The notes under the pieces are model-generated. The model had not been told where the DNA came from, made no database searches, and saw only the letters and a list, made by a program, of their open reading frames with translations. A DNA stretch of 64,000 nucleotides from SpSt-333 sp964371615 (GTDB taxonomy: Bacteria > Bacteroidota > Ignavibacteria > UBA10030 > UBA8401): contig CAYJMS010000003.1 in NCBI GenBank assembly GCA_964371615.1, forward strand, positions 248,001 to 312,000. Reading direction: 5' to 3'. Positions 15,049-23,162 of this stretch are shown here, piece after piece (within the stretch, counting starts at the first letter, position 1; each line of letters starts with the position of its first letter). Both the position numbers and the translations under genes were made by a program.

Positions 15049-16338
15049 TTACTGTAATTTCTTTAATTGTCCTTCCAAAAACCGCCGTTCCGGTTCCTGC
15101 TGTGCCAGTGATAGTGCCCGTTGAAATGATGTCCGCGCATCGTCGTATTTACCGAGGCGTCTGCTGAGTTCCGCGCGGGCGGAGTGGGCAAAGTGATAGT
15201 CGGTAAGATCTCCGCGCGACAGTATGGCGTCGATAATATCCAATCCGGTTCGATATCCATTACCGTCCGGCAGGCGGGCATCCCGCATTGCAATGGCAAC
15301 AGCGCGGTTCAATTCGATGACCGGCGACGGTTCCATGCGAAACAGTGCGTCATAAAGTCCGACAATCTGTGCCCAGTCTGTTTCGGCTGCGGTATGTGAT
15401 TCGGAATGGACTGCCGCAATCGCTGCCTGTATGGTATAGGATCCGAATCGTCGCGAAGAAAGTGCTTGTTCCACCAAACCGATCCCCTCTTTTATCATCT
15501 CTTTATTCCACAAACTCCGGTCCTGATCCTCCAACAGAATCATATCGCCGGATGAATTCGTCCGGGCGGTGCGTCGCGACTCTTGAAGAAGCATCAGAGC
15601 AAGCAATCCTTTCACCTCCGGTTCGGGGAGTAACAGTAGAAGCATTCGACCGAGACGGATTGCCTCGCCGGAGAGATCGGCGCGCGTGACCGTATCGCCG
15701 GAGGAGGCGGAGTATCCTTCGTTGAACACCAAATAAATGACATGCAGTACCGTTTCGAGCCGCTCGGGAATCTCGGATTGTGTCGGAACTTCGTACGGAA
15801 TTTTTGCTTCGCGGATCTTGGATTTTGCACGGACAATTCTCTGCGCCAGCGTTGTCGGCGTGGTGAGAAAGGCGTGTGCAATTTCTTCCGTTGTCAGGTT
15901 ACACACTTCGCGGAGTGTGAGTGCAATACGCGCTTCGGGCGACAGCGCGGGATGACAGCATGTAAAAATCAGCCGCAGTTCATCGTCATCAATCCCTATG
16001 TCGATCTGTGCGGCGATATCGAATGGATCTGCCTCGAGCTGCTCGGTCAATCGCTCTCCGGAATCATTCCCATCTTGCCGATCGGGTGTGAACCGCGCCC
16101 GGCGGCGCATCGCGTCGATCGCTTTAAATCGTCCCGTGGAAACAAGCCACGCGCGGGGATTGGAAGGAATTCCCTCCGCGCTCCACTGATCCGCCGCGGC
16201 GGCGAACGCATCGTGCATTGCGTCTTCGGCAATGTCAAAATCCCCGAGCAGTCGAATCAGCGTAGCGAGAATTCGTCGGGATTCGGCGGTGTAGATCTTT
16301 TCGAGCGCCGTGCGAATCTGTTCCGGTGACTTATCCAT
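15049..16338 (-). CDS. ECF42-type RNA polymerase sigma factor with TPR-like C-terminal extension
   Basis: 429 residues, over twice the usual ECF length. Region 2 is at about 15-85 (AESRRILATLIRLLGDFDIA, DAMHDAFAAAADQW, NPRAWLVSTGRFKAIDAMRR). Region 4 is at about 115-180 (ALSPEARIALTLREVCNLTT, EEIAHAFLTTPTTLAQRIVR). The remaining 240 residues (VFNEGYSA, LNRAVAIAMRD, AHSARAELSRRLGKYDDART) are the TPR/DUF6596 extension typical of ECF42. This group is known to lack an anti-sigma gene, to depend on the C-terminal part for activity and to be encoded beside DGPF genes, all as seen here. The inducing signal is unknown. The SRPBCC gene at 16365 precedes it by 26 bases. Confidence 0.92.
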   Translation of the reverse strand: MDKSPEQIRTALEKIYTAESRRILATLIRLLGDFDIAEDAMHDAFAAAADQWSAEGIPSNPRAWLVSTGRFKAIDAMRRRARFTPDRQDGNDSGERLTEQLEADPFDIAAQIDIGIDDDELRLIFTCCHPALSPEARIALTLREVCNLTTEEIAHAFLTTPTTLAQRIVRAKSKIREAKIPYEVPTQSEIPERLETVLHVIYLVFNEGYSASSGDTVTRADLSGEAIRLGRMLLLLLPEPEVKGLLALMLLQESRRTARTNSSGDMILLEDQDRSLWNKEMIKEGIGLVEQALSSRRFGSYTIQAAIAAVHSESHTAAETDWAQIVGLYDALFRMEPSPVIELNRAVAIAMRDARLPDGNGYRTGLDIIDAILSRGDLTDYHFAHSARAELSRRLGKYDDARTSFQRALSLAQQEPERRFLEGQLKKLQ

Positions 16339-16364
16339 CGACCGAAGCTTTCTTTAAAATATCG

Positions 16365-16799
16365 CTACTGTGCTTGTTCAACATACTCTTTCAACGATCT
16401 GCCGATAATATCTTTCCATCCTTCCGCAAAATTTGCGGCGTCGAGATCGGGATTATCATTAGGAAATGTTTCCAGGCCGGCGTGTGTGAGTTTCACTCGA
16501 GTACGGTCTCCTTCTCCGAACAAATCAAACGTAACGAATGAGTTCCCGGGATAGCCGTCATACCGCCAACTATAGGTGAGTTTCTTTCTTGCAACAACCT
16601 CGGTGACTTTGCAGAGGTGAAGATACTGTCTCTCCGGTGCGGGCCCTCCGTAAAATTGAAATTCAAACCCGATCTCTGCCGTAAACTCTGTAAAATCGAA
16701 ATACCATTTCTTCATTTCGTCTTTGTCGGTGATCGCTTTCCAAATATTTTCAACCGGGGCAATACAAATCGTCTCAAAAATCAGCGGCATGGAAGGCAT
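16365..16799 (-). CDS. SRPBCC (AHSA1-like) domain protein
   Basis: 144 residues: MPLIFETICIAPVENIWKAI, TDKDEMKKWYFD, KLTYSWRYDGYPGNSFVTFD and a C-terminal FAEGWKDIIGRSLKEYVE. This is the START/AHSA1 ligand-binding fold; ligand unknown. It is the first gene of the minus-strand run and is followed 26 bases later by the ECF42 sigma gene, so the two probably share a transcript. GAGG lies 6 bases before the ATG. No TGTCGA element is present upstream of it. Confidence 0.85.
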   Translation of the reverse strand: MPSMPLIFETICIAPVENIWKAITDKDEMKKWYFDFTEFTAEIGFEFQFYGGPAPERQYLHLCKVTEVVARKKLTYSWRYDGYPGNSFVTFDLFGEGDRTRVKLTHAGLETFPNDNPDLDAANFAEGWKDIIGRSLKEYVEQAQ

Positions 16800-17154
16800 A
16801 GAGACCTCATTGTGAACAAAATATTTTTACAGTTGGTGCGGAAAATTATCAACGCGATCGTTCCGAAGACTGTCGGTAAATTCTGCTGCGTTGTACGATA
16901 AAATCGGATGCATTAGTCTTGTATTTACCCGTGGGACTGCGCGTGGATTCATCAAATCGGGCTTATGAAACTGCTTTCGTCGGTTCGAACCAATGGAGCA
17001 TCCGGAAAACTCGACGTTTCTCCTGTTAAAAGTAAGATTGGAACGCTATGTCAAAAAGTCAAGCACGCTGCCGGAAAAAATATTAAAACCATTGTTGTAT
17101 GTCATGATTGACATTTATATTTTCCCTATGTATACCATTGAAGGAGTGTTACCA
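16800..17154. other. 355-base divergent intergenic region
   Basis: Separates the minus-strand sigma/enzyme cluster from the AAC(6')-like gene. I see no credible short gene or repeat. TTGACA at 17108-17113 followed after 17 bases by TATACC at 17131-17136 looks like a sigma-70 promoter, but its predicted start would fall inside the ribosome site of the next gene, so it is uncertain. Confidence 0.5.
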
Positions 17155-17613
17155 TTGAACAATAGCGATATCACCATTGCCCCCATAACTATCCGCGACT
17201 CCGAAGCGTGGGCGCGGATGCGCCGCGGACTCTGGCCAGGCGACGACGATGGACATCAGAAGGAAGTGCAGCGTTTTCTGGGAGGTGAACGAAAAGTCAC
17301 CGACAGAGTATTCGTCGCAAAAAATGCTGCCGGAGAAGTGATTGGATTTATCGAACTTTCTATCCGGCCGTTCGCGGAAGGATGCACAACCGATCGTATT
17401 GCATATTTTGAAGGCATGTACGTCGATCCGTCGGAGCGCAGTAAAGGAGTCGGCAGAAGCCTGATTCGCGCTGCCGAAGAGTGGGGACGAAGCATGGGCT
17501 GTACGGAAGTTGCGTCTGATACGGAAATTTCGAACGAGACCAGCATTGCCGTGCATCGGGCAATGGGATTTGTCGAAGCAAACAGAATCGTCTGTTTTAA
17601 AAAAGATCTCTAA
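17155..17613 (+). CDS. Aminoglycoside 6'-N-acetyltransferase-like GNAT protein
   Basis: 152 residues from a TTG start at 17155; AAGGAG lies 8 bases before it, and the frame further upstream has no such site. The N-terminus (ITIRDSEAWARMRRGLWPGD) and ELSIRPFAEG, FEGMYVDPSERSKGVGRSLI, EEWGRSMGCTEVASDTEI, AMGFVEANRIVCFKKDL follow the AAC(6')-Ig/Ih-type chromosomal enzymes closely. These acetylate the 6'-amino group of kanamycin-like aminoglycosides using acetyl-CoA. Resistance here is an inference; many environmental relatives have weak or other activities. Confidence 0.82.
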   Translation: MNNSDITIAPITIRDSEAWARMRRGLWPGDDDGHQKEVQRFLGGERKVTDRVFVAKNAAGEVIGFIELSIRPFAEGCTTDRIAYFEGMYVDPSERSKGVGRSLIRAAEEWGRSMGCTEVASDTEISNETSIAVHRAMGFVEANRIVCFKKDL

Positions 17614-17718
17614 GTGTTGCAGCGGAGATTGATGTCTCCGCTATGAACGACGCAAAAAAAATGCGGGACGGCCGTATCGTCTCCCGTTTGTACGGATGTC
17701 GTCTCCATCCGAAAATGA

Positions 17719-18078
17719 TTAATAATCGACAAGGGTCTTGAATCCGCCGTACGCCATTCGCTTCGAAGAGAAGAGCGCTTCTGTCGTCGTCATAGCGGTC
17801 AAACGCGGATCATTGAATATTTTCTTCATGACTGCGTCCCTGTGTGCGCGTGATTTAAATTCGGTTACGGCGGCGATCACAATTTCCCCTTTCTTTATTC
17901 GTACTTTCTTCCCGAATGACCGCATCCCCTTAACGACAAGATCGTCGCCGGCAAACTCACGGTATCGCACTGCACCGTATTCAAACGCCACCTTTCCGAA
18001 CGCTTGTGCCTGCCTGCGGTACCGGGAAAGATTCTTTTTCGGCAGCGGCAAAAGAAACAGATCGACATATCCGGACAT
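17719..18078 (-). CDS. DUF1428 (YbaA-like) protein
   Basis: 119 residues from the ATG at 18078, with AAGGAG 6 bases before it. Family text: YVDLFLLPLPKKNLSRYRRQ, AFEYGAVRYREFAGDDL, EFKSRAHRDAVMKKIFNDPR, KRMAYGGFKTLVDY. This is the Escherichia coli YbaA family, again a dimeric alpha-beta barrel of unknown function. It is functionally reminiscent of the YciI proteins 3-9 kb away but is separated from them by the AAC(6')-like gene. The longer in-frame start at 18213 is rejected. Confidence 0.88.
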   Translation of the reverse strand: MSGYVDLFLLPLPKKNLSRYRRQAQAFGKVAFEYGAVRYREFAGDDLVVKGMRSFGKKVRIKKGEIVIAAVTEFKSRAHRDAVMKKIFNDPRLTAMTTTEALFSSKRMAYGGFKTLVDY

Positions 18079-18337
18079 AGCAACTCCTTTCGTATGATAT
18101 ATTTTACGGTTGGTCGTGTCCACAGTATACTCTCTGCCGCGAAAAAAGACAAGTACCTCCGAATATTTTTTTATGATCAATGCCTGGACAAAAGGAGTAC
18201 ATTCCACAACCAAGGTTCACGTAAGATATCACCGCGATTTTTCGTGCGGCAGAGCAAATACGATTACCCGATCCATACCCAACCAAAACAGCTCCGGATG
18301 AGTCCAATAAGATATACATCTACTTTGGAGGATTGAA

Positions 18338-18934
18338 ATGTCACGGCGATTATACTATTTGTTCGTTTCTTTTTTTTTAACCGCTGTAACGTTAAATTCA
18401 CAGAACAATCATCTTCTGGTCGGCCAAATCCCACCGGATATTTCCTTTATTTCATATTCAACTGCAAATCGCGTTGCTTTAACGAACAGAGATTTTCGCG
18501 GCACTGTGTATCTTCTCGATTTCTGGGCGACCTGGTGTTCTCCCTGTATCGCATCGATTCCTCATATGGATTCGCTGATCGCATTGTTCCGTGGGCGCAA
18601 CGTAAAATTTATTTCGATTACCTATGAACCAAAACATCTTGTCGAAAAATTCTTGATCCGTCATCCAATGAACAGTGAAATTGGGTTGGACAAGGATTTT
18701 AAGATGTTTCAACGGTATAACGCCTGGGCCATTCCTAATATTGTCATGATCAATGCCGAAGGGAAAGTTGCGGGAAGGATCCATCCGAATAAACTTTCCG
18801 TAGAGATCATAAAAGAACTGATCGAGGGCAAAATACCCGAAGTTGAACGCACACCCGAAGATCTCTACGATCCGAAAAAAGCAGAGGAGTACTTCCGGAC
18901 ATTGATGAATGAGGAACAAAATCATAACGAATGA
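18338..18934 (+). CDS. TlpA-like thiol-disulfide oxidoreductase, exported
   Basis: 198 residues with an N-terminal signal peptide (LYYLFVSFFLTAVTLNSQ). The thioredoxin-type active site is FWATWCSPCIASIPHMD near residue 68, and the cis-Pro loop is AIPNIVMINAEGKVAGRIHP. This is the TlpA/ResA class that reduces or rearranges disulfides outside the cytoplasm. The charged C-terminus (EDLYDPKKAEEYFRTLMNEE) is an extension. GGAGG stands 6 bases before the ATG. No cytochrome-maturation genes are near, so the client is unknown. Confidence 0.9.
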   Translation: MSRRLYYLFVSFFLTAVTLNSQNNHLLVGQIPPDISFISYSTANRVALTNRDFRGTVYLLDFWATWCSPCIASIPHMDSLIALFRGRNVKFISITYEPKHLVEKFLIRHPMNSEIGLDKDFKMFQRYNAWAIPNIVMINAEGKVAGRIHPNKLSVEIIKELIEGKIPEVERTPEDLYDPKKAEEYFRTLMNEEQNHNE

Positions 18935-19188
18935 CATCTCGCGCAATATTCTCTATGCCATTGTCTTTCCGGGATAAAGAATCCTGCTGCAATATCTTCA
19001 GACCGGTACCGCATTTTAATACCGGTGAAATTCCAACCGGCTCTTTCCGCATTTTGAGAATCGCTCTTTTTCATTCTCACTATTTCAATACAAAACGGTG
19101 AAAACCGCAAAAATTCCGCATTTCTCGGAATCATATCTTGGTATGTTAATTGCCTGATGAAGAGCAGTACAACAACCGCAGGAATACT

Positions 19189-20076
19189 ATGTACCATTCG
19201 ATCGTACTGGTGAAACAGGTTCCGGATACCGCCAACATCACCGGTAATGTTATGCAGGATGACGGCACGGTGAATCGTGCAAAACTTCCCGCTATTTTCA
19301 ATCATGAAGATCGTGTTGCGCTGGAAATCGCCCTGCGTGTTAAAGATCAATACGGTGGTACGATTAGTGTCGTAACGATGGGACCTCCCCGCGCATCGGA
19401 TATCCTGCGCGAATGTCTCTACATGGGAGCCGACCATGCGTACCTGGTGAGCGACAGGAAATTTGCCGGAGCGGATACGTTGGCAACATCGTATGTGCTG
19501 AGCGAAGCGGTCAGGAAAATCGGTGCATATGATTTTATTTTCGCCGGCAGGCAGGCGATCGACGGCGATACGGCGCAAGTCGGCCCGCAGACTGCGGAGA
19601 AACTGCAGATACCGCAAATCACCTACCTGGAAGAAATCCTCTCGGTGCAGGATCGTATTGTGACGGCAAAGAAAAAAATCGAAGGGGGATACGAAATAGT
19701 CCGGTCGCCTCTTCCCGTTCTTCTGACGGTCATGAAAGATGCCGCCGAACCGCGTCCGTTTAAAGCAAAACGAGTGATGACATTCAAGGGAGCGCGGACA
19801 CTAATGGAGATTGAAAAGTTAACGGAGGGGAATCCGCTGCTGTATGTGGATACGCTGGTGCACGACTTTGAGTCGCGCTCCCTCTTCATCAACACGCTTA
19901 CGATGGACGATCTGAAATTGGATGCCGGCCGGTGCGGCGTACATGGTTCGCCGACAAAAGTGTATAAAGTGGAATCGGTCATCCTCGGCGGGGGCGACCA
20001 TGCAACGATCGAGCCGACGCGTGATGGTATAGGAACGTTGATCGATAAATTACTGGAAGATCATATACTGGGATAA
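19189..20076 (+). CDS. etfB: Electron transfer flavoprotein subunit beta
   Basis: 295 residues from the ATG at 19189 (MYHSIVLVKQVPDTANITG); an upstream in-frame start is not supported. Family features: NHEDRVALEIALRVKDQYGG, LYMGADHAYLVSD, FAGRQAIDGDTAQVGPQTAE and LPVLLTVMKDAAEPRPFKAK. EtfB binds AMP and pairs with EtfA to carry electrons from acyl-CoA dehydrogenases to the quinone pool. It is about 40 residues longer than common EtfB, with the extra part at the C-terminus (residues about 235-295). First gene of an etfB-etfA-acyl-CoA dehydrogenase operon with 3- and 8-base gaps. Confidence 0.93.
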   Translation: MYHSIVLVKQVPDTANITGNVMQDDGTVNRAKLPAIFNHEDRVALEIALRVKDQYGGTISVVTMGPPRASDILRECLYMGADHAYLVSDRKFAGADTLATSYVLSEAVRKIGAYDFIFAGRQAIDGDTAQVGPQTAEKLQIPQITYLEEILSVQDRIVTAKKKIEGGYEIVRSPLPVLLTVMKDAAEPRPFKAKRVMTFKGARTLMEIEKLTEGNPLLYVDTLVHDFESRSLFINTLTMDDLKLDAGRCGVHGSPTKVYKVESVILGGGDHATIEPTRDGIGTLIDKLLEDHILG

Positions 20077-20079
20077 CGC

Positions 20080-21123
20080 ATGAGCACGACAACAACAGAA
20101 TCTCAATCCCGCGGCACACGCGAGGTGTGGGTCTTTATCGAACAACGCAGCGGCGGAGCGGCGGATGTCAGTTTCGAACTGCTCAGCAAGGCGCATAAAC
20201 TGGCGCAATCGATGAGCGGCACGGTGAAAGCGGTCGTGATCGGCAGCGGCGTGAACAGTCTTGCGGCGGAGACATTCCGTTACGGCGCGGACGAAGCGTT
20301 GGTGATCGACGATCCCGCGTTGAAATTATACCGCACGCTTCCGTACTCGCGGATATTGACCTCGTTGGTGCAGATACACATGCCTCGCATCGTGCTGTTC
20401 GGGGCAACGATTATCGGCCGCGATCTTGCGCCGCGGGTCGCCTCCGCAACGCGCAGCGGATTAACGGCGGACTGCACCGATTTGCAAATATCCGACGTAT
20501 CGTATCTCCGGAAAAATTATTCTCAATTGCTGTTGCAGATTCGTCCAGCGTTCGGCGGCAATATTATTGCCACCATTATTACTCCCGACAATCCGGTGCA
20601 GATGGCGACGGTGCGCGAAGGAGTTATGGAGATGCACCCGTTATCTGAACGTGTAAAAGGAAAAATCACGTCAATTCCGTACTCCCCCGAGAGCATCGAT
20701 GAACTCGTGTCGATCGTCGAACAGCATCGGGAAGAGAGTAAAGTCAATCTCAAAGGTGCGCCGATTATTGTCGCCGGCGGATACGGCCTCGGCACGCGTG
20801 AAAATTTCAAATTGATCCATGACCTTGCCCATGTACTCGGAGCGGAGGTAGCCGGCAGCCGTGCCGCGGTGGATGCAGGATTCATTCCGCCGGAACGTCA
20901 GGTGGGGCAAACGGGCGTCACCGTCCGCCCGAAACTCTATATCGCCGTCGGTATTTCCGGGGCGATACAGCACCGCGCAGGCATGCAGGAATCAAATAAG
21001 ATTATCGCCATTAACAGCGATCCCGATGCGCCGATTTTCGGTGTGAGTCACTACGGCATAGTCGGCGATGCGATGGACGTGCTGCCGAAATTTATTGAAG
21101 TGTATAAGAATAAACTCAAATAG
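20080..21123 (+). CDS. etfA: Electron transfer flavoprotein subunit alpha
   Basis: 347 residues. The N-terminal ETF domain (EVWVFIEQRSGGAADVSFEL) is followed by the FAD-binding C-terminal domain with IIVAGGYGLGTRENFKLIHD, GASRAAVDAGFIP-like text (GSRAAVDAGF), GQTGVTVRPKLYIAVGISGA, IQHRAGMQESNKIIAINSD and FGVSHYGIVGDAMDVLP. These are the canonical FAD contacts. Accepts electrons from the dehydrogenase encoded next. Three bases separate it from etfB, so translation is coupled. Confidence 0.95.
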   Translation: MSTTTTESQSRGTREVWVFIEQRSGGAADVSFELLSKAHKLAQSMSGTVKAVVIGSGVNSLAAETFRYGADEALVIDDPALKLYRTLPYSRILTSLVQIHMPRIVLFGATIIGRDLAPRVASATRSGLTADCTDLQISDVSYLRKNYSQLLLQIRPAFGGNIIATIITPDNPVQMATVREGVMEMHPLSERVKGKITSIPYSPESIDELVSIVEQHREESKVNLKGAPIIVAGGYGLGTRENFKLIHDLAHVLGAEVAGSRAAVDAGFIPPERQVGQTGVTVRPKLYIAVGISGAIQHRAGMQESNKIIAINSDPDAPIFGVSHYGIVGDAMDVLPKFIEVYKNKLK

Positions 21124-21131
21124 AGACCGAT

Positions 21132-22853
21132 ATGGCGAACTATTTTCTCGATAACAGCGACCTTCAATTTCACTTCAACAAACTCGACATCAGGGAGATT
21201 GTTGATATCGCGGAAGAAGAGTACCGGCAGTCAAAGGATTTCCGCGATGCGCCGGTCAATTACGACGATGCGACGGAGAACTACCGGAAGGTGCTGGAAA
21301 TGGTCGGCGATTTGGCGGCAAACCATATCGCTCCCCGTGCGTCGGAGGTCGATCACGACGGCGTGTCCATTCACGACGGCATCGTGTCGTACGCGAAAGG
21401 AACACAGAAAAATCTTCACGAACTGTCCCAGGCGGACCTGATGGGGATGATTCTGCCGAGAAAATACGGCGGATTGAATTTTCCGTTTTCCGTCTATATG
21501 ATGGCGGTAGAGATCGTCTCCCGGGCGGATGCGTCGCTGATGAATCTCTTCGGTCTTCAGGATATCGCCGATACGATCCGGAAATTCGGAACCGAGGACC
21601 AGCGTCGGGAATTCCTGCCGAAATTCTGTACGGGTGAGTACACCGGCGCCATGGCGCTGACGGAACCCGATGCCGGTTCGGATCTTCAGGCGGTAAAACT
21701 GCAGGCGTATCAAAACGACCAGGGACAATGGTTCCTGCGCGGGGTAAAGCGGTTCATCACCAACGGCAACGGGCAGGTGCTGCTGGTGCTGGCACGATCG
21801 GAACAGGGAACGAAGGATGCACGGGGATTAAGTATGTTCGTGTGTCACAGCGGACCGACCCTGAAAGTGAGACGGATCGAGAACAAACTCGGTATCCATG
21901 GATCGCCGACATGCGAATTACAGTTCAACGACACGCCGGCACAATTGGTGGGAGACAGAAAATTCGGCCTGATTAAATATGTATTCGATTTAATGTACCG
22001 CGCACGGATGGGGGTTTCGTCGCAGGCGCTCGGCATCTCGCAGGCGGCCTATGAAGAGGCGCTGTCGTACGCAAAGGACCGCGAGCAATTCGGAAAGCGT
22101 ATCTACTCCCTCCCCGCCGTTTCCAATATGCTCATCGAAATGCGCGTGACGCTCGAAACGAACCGGTCATTGTTTTACCATACAGCCATGTGCGTAGACC
22201 GGAAGGAAAAATTCGAAGAAAAGATCGACGCGTTGAAAAAAACGGGGAAACCGTTCGCCAACGAGGTGGCGGCGATGAAATCCGCCACCCGCCTTGCCAA
22301 TCTTCTCACCCCCATGTGCAAGTACGTCCTCTCCGAATCCGCCAACAAGATTACGTACGATGCGCTGCAAATCCACGGCGGCACCGGATATATGAAGGAA
22401 TTCCGTGTCGAACGACTTGCCCGCGATGCGCGCATAACGAATATTTACGAGGGAACATCACAACTCCAGATCGTCGCATCGATCGGTCATGTGATCAATG
22501 ATGTGCTGCACGATCAGTTCGAGGCGTATGGAACAAGAGAATATCGCGGCGGGCTGGGATCCCTTGCAAACGCGCTGAAGGAAATTCGTTCGTTATTCCT
22601 GGAGAGCCTGCGATATGTTGTGGACCGGAAAGATCCTTCGTTCCAGGATGTCGCGGCAAAGGATCTGGTCGATCTGTATAGCTATCTCGTTATCGGATAT
22701 CTTGTATTGGATGAGGCGGTAATCGATTCCCGAAAGTCGTTCATTGCCAACAGGTATATTCTTACGTCGCTGGCAAAAGCACGGAATAATGCCGAGACGA
22801 TAAAAAACGGCGTCTTTTCCGATCTTCTCCATGCGGATACAATACTCCGTTAA
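21132..22853 (+). CDS. Acyl-CoA dehydrogenase (long form)
   Basis: 573 residues, longer than the 380-residue classical enzymes because of an added C-terminal domain (about 430-573), as in the ACAD9/VLCAD-like and FadE-type subfamilies. Family signatures: AMALTEPDAGSDLQAVK, RFITNGNGQVLLVLARS, ALGISQAAYEEALSYAKDRE, QFGKRIYSLPAVSNMLIEM, LQIHGGTGYMKEFRVERLAR, DARITNIYEGTSQLQI. The glutamate in NIYEGTSQ marks the active-site region. It oxidises acyl-CoA to enoyl-CoA and passes electrons to the EtfBA pair made from the same operon. Chain-length specificity cannot be told. Confidence 0.93.
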   Translation: MANYFLDNSDLQFHFNKLDIREIVDIAEEEYRQSKDFRDAPVNYDDATENYRKVLEMVGDLAANHIAPRASEVDHDGVSIHDGIVSYAKGTQKNLHELSQADLMGMILPRKYGGLNFPFSVYMMAVEIVSRADASLMNLFGLQDIADTIRKFGTEDQRREFLPKFCTGEYTGAMALTEPDAGSDLQAVKLQAYQNDQGQWFLRGVKRFITNGNGQVLLVLARSEQGTKDARGLSMFVCHSGPTLKVRRIENKLGIHGSPTCELQFNDTPAQLVGDRKFGLIKYVFDLMYRARMGVSSQALGISQAAYEEALSYAKDREQFGKRIYSLPAVSNMLIEMRVTLETNRSLFYHTAMCVDRKEKFEEKIDALKKTGKPFANEVAAMKSATRLANLLTPMCKYVLSESANKITYDALQIHGGTGYMKEFRVERLARDARITNIYEGTSQLQIVASIGHVINDVLHDQFEAYGTREYRGGLGSLANALKEIRSLFLESLRYVVDRKDPSFQDVAAKDLVDLYSYLVIGYLVLDEAVIDSRKSFIANRYILTSLAKARNNAETIKNGVFSDLLHADTILR

Positions 22854-22913
22854 CAGTGATTTCGATAAAGAAAATCAGTACTTTTACCACGAATCAATAA
22901 GGAGACCCACGAC

Positions 22914-23111
22914 ATGTTTTACTATCGCATTTACGATGACCACGAGGAGATGAATTTCTTCAAGAGCTCTTTTGACGATAAAAAAATCAGGGAGCATCTG
23001 CTGGAATTTGAAAAGGAACGGAAGCAGTATTTCAATATGGATTTTGTCCAGTTTCTGAAAAAGAAGGATGTCGATGCTGAATCAATAGAAGTGCACAATT
23101 TAACATATTAA
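22914..23111 (+). CDS. Small conserved-looking protein, 65 residues
   Basis: Not recognised. 65 residues, acidic/basic and aromatic (FYYRIYDDHEEMNFFKSSFD, FEKERKQYFNMDFVQFLKKK), no signal peptide or membrane helix. AAGGAG stands 10 bases before the ATG, and a strong hairpin follows it, which supports a real gene at the end of the etf operon. Function unknown; a link with the acyl-CoA dehydrogenase is only positional. Confidence 0.7.
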   Translation: MFYYRIYDDHEEMNFFKSSFDDKKIREHLLEFEKERKQYFNMDFVQFLKKKDVDAESIEVHNLTY

Positions 23112-23127
23112 GGATGTCTTCTTTGGT

Positions 23128-23152
23128 CCCGCGTACAAATATTGTACGCGGG
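23128..23152 (+). terminator. Rho-independent terminator
   Basis: 11-base perfect arms CCCGCGTACAA / TTGTACGCGGG with an ATA loop, then ATAATTTTTCT on the plus strand. It lies 16 bases after the stop of the 65-residue gene and just past the convergent nfo gene. Confidence 0.85.
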
Positions 23153-23162
23153 ATAATTTTTC

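Noticed and set aside
17108..17136. Sigma-70 promoter TTGACA-N17-TATACC before the AAC(6')-like gene
   Set aside because: The predicted transcript start would lie in the ribosome binding site, and FCB bacteria often use other promoter elements, so I do not call it a promoter.
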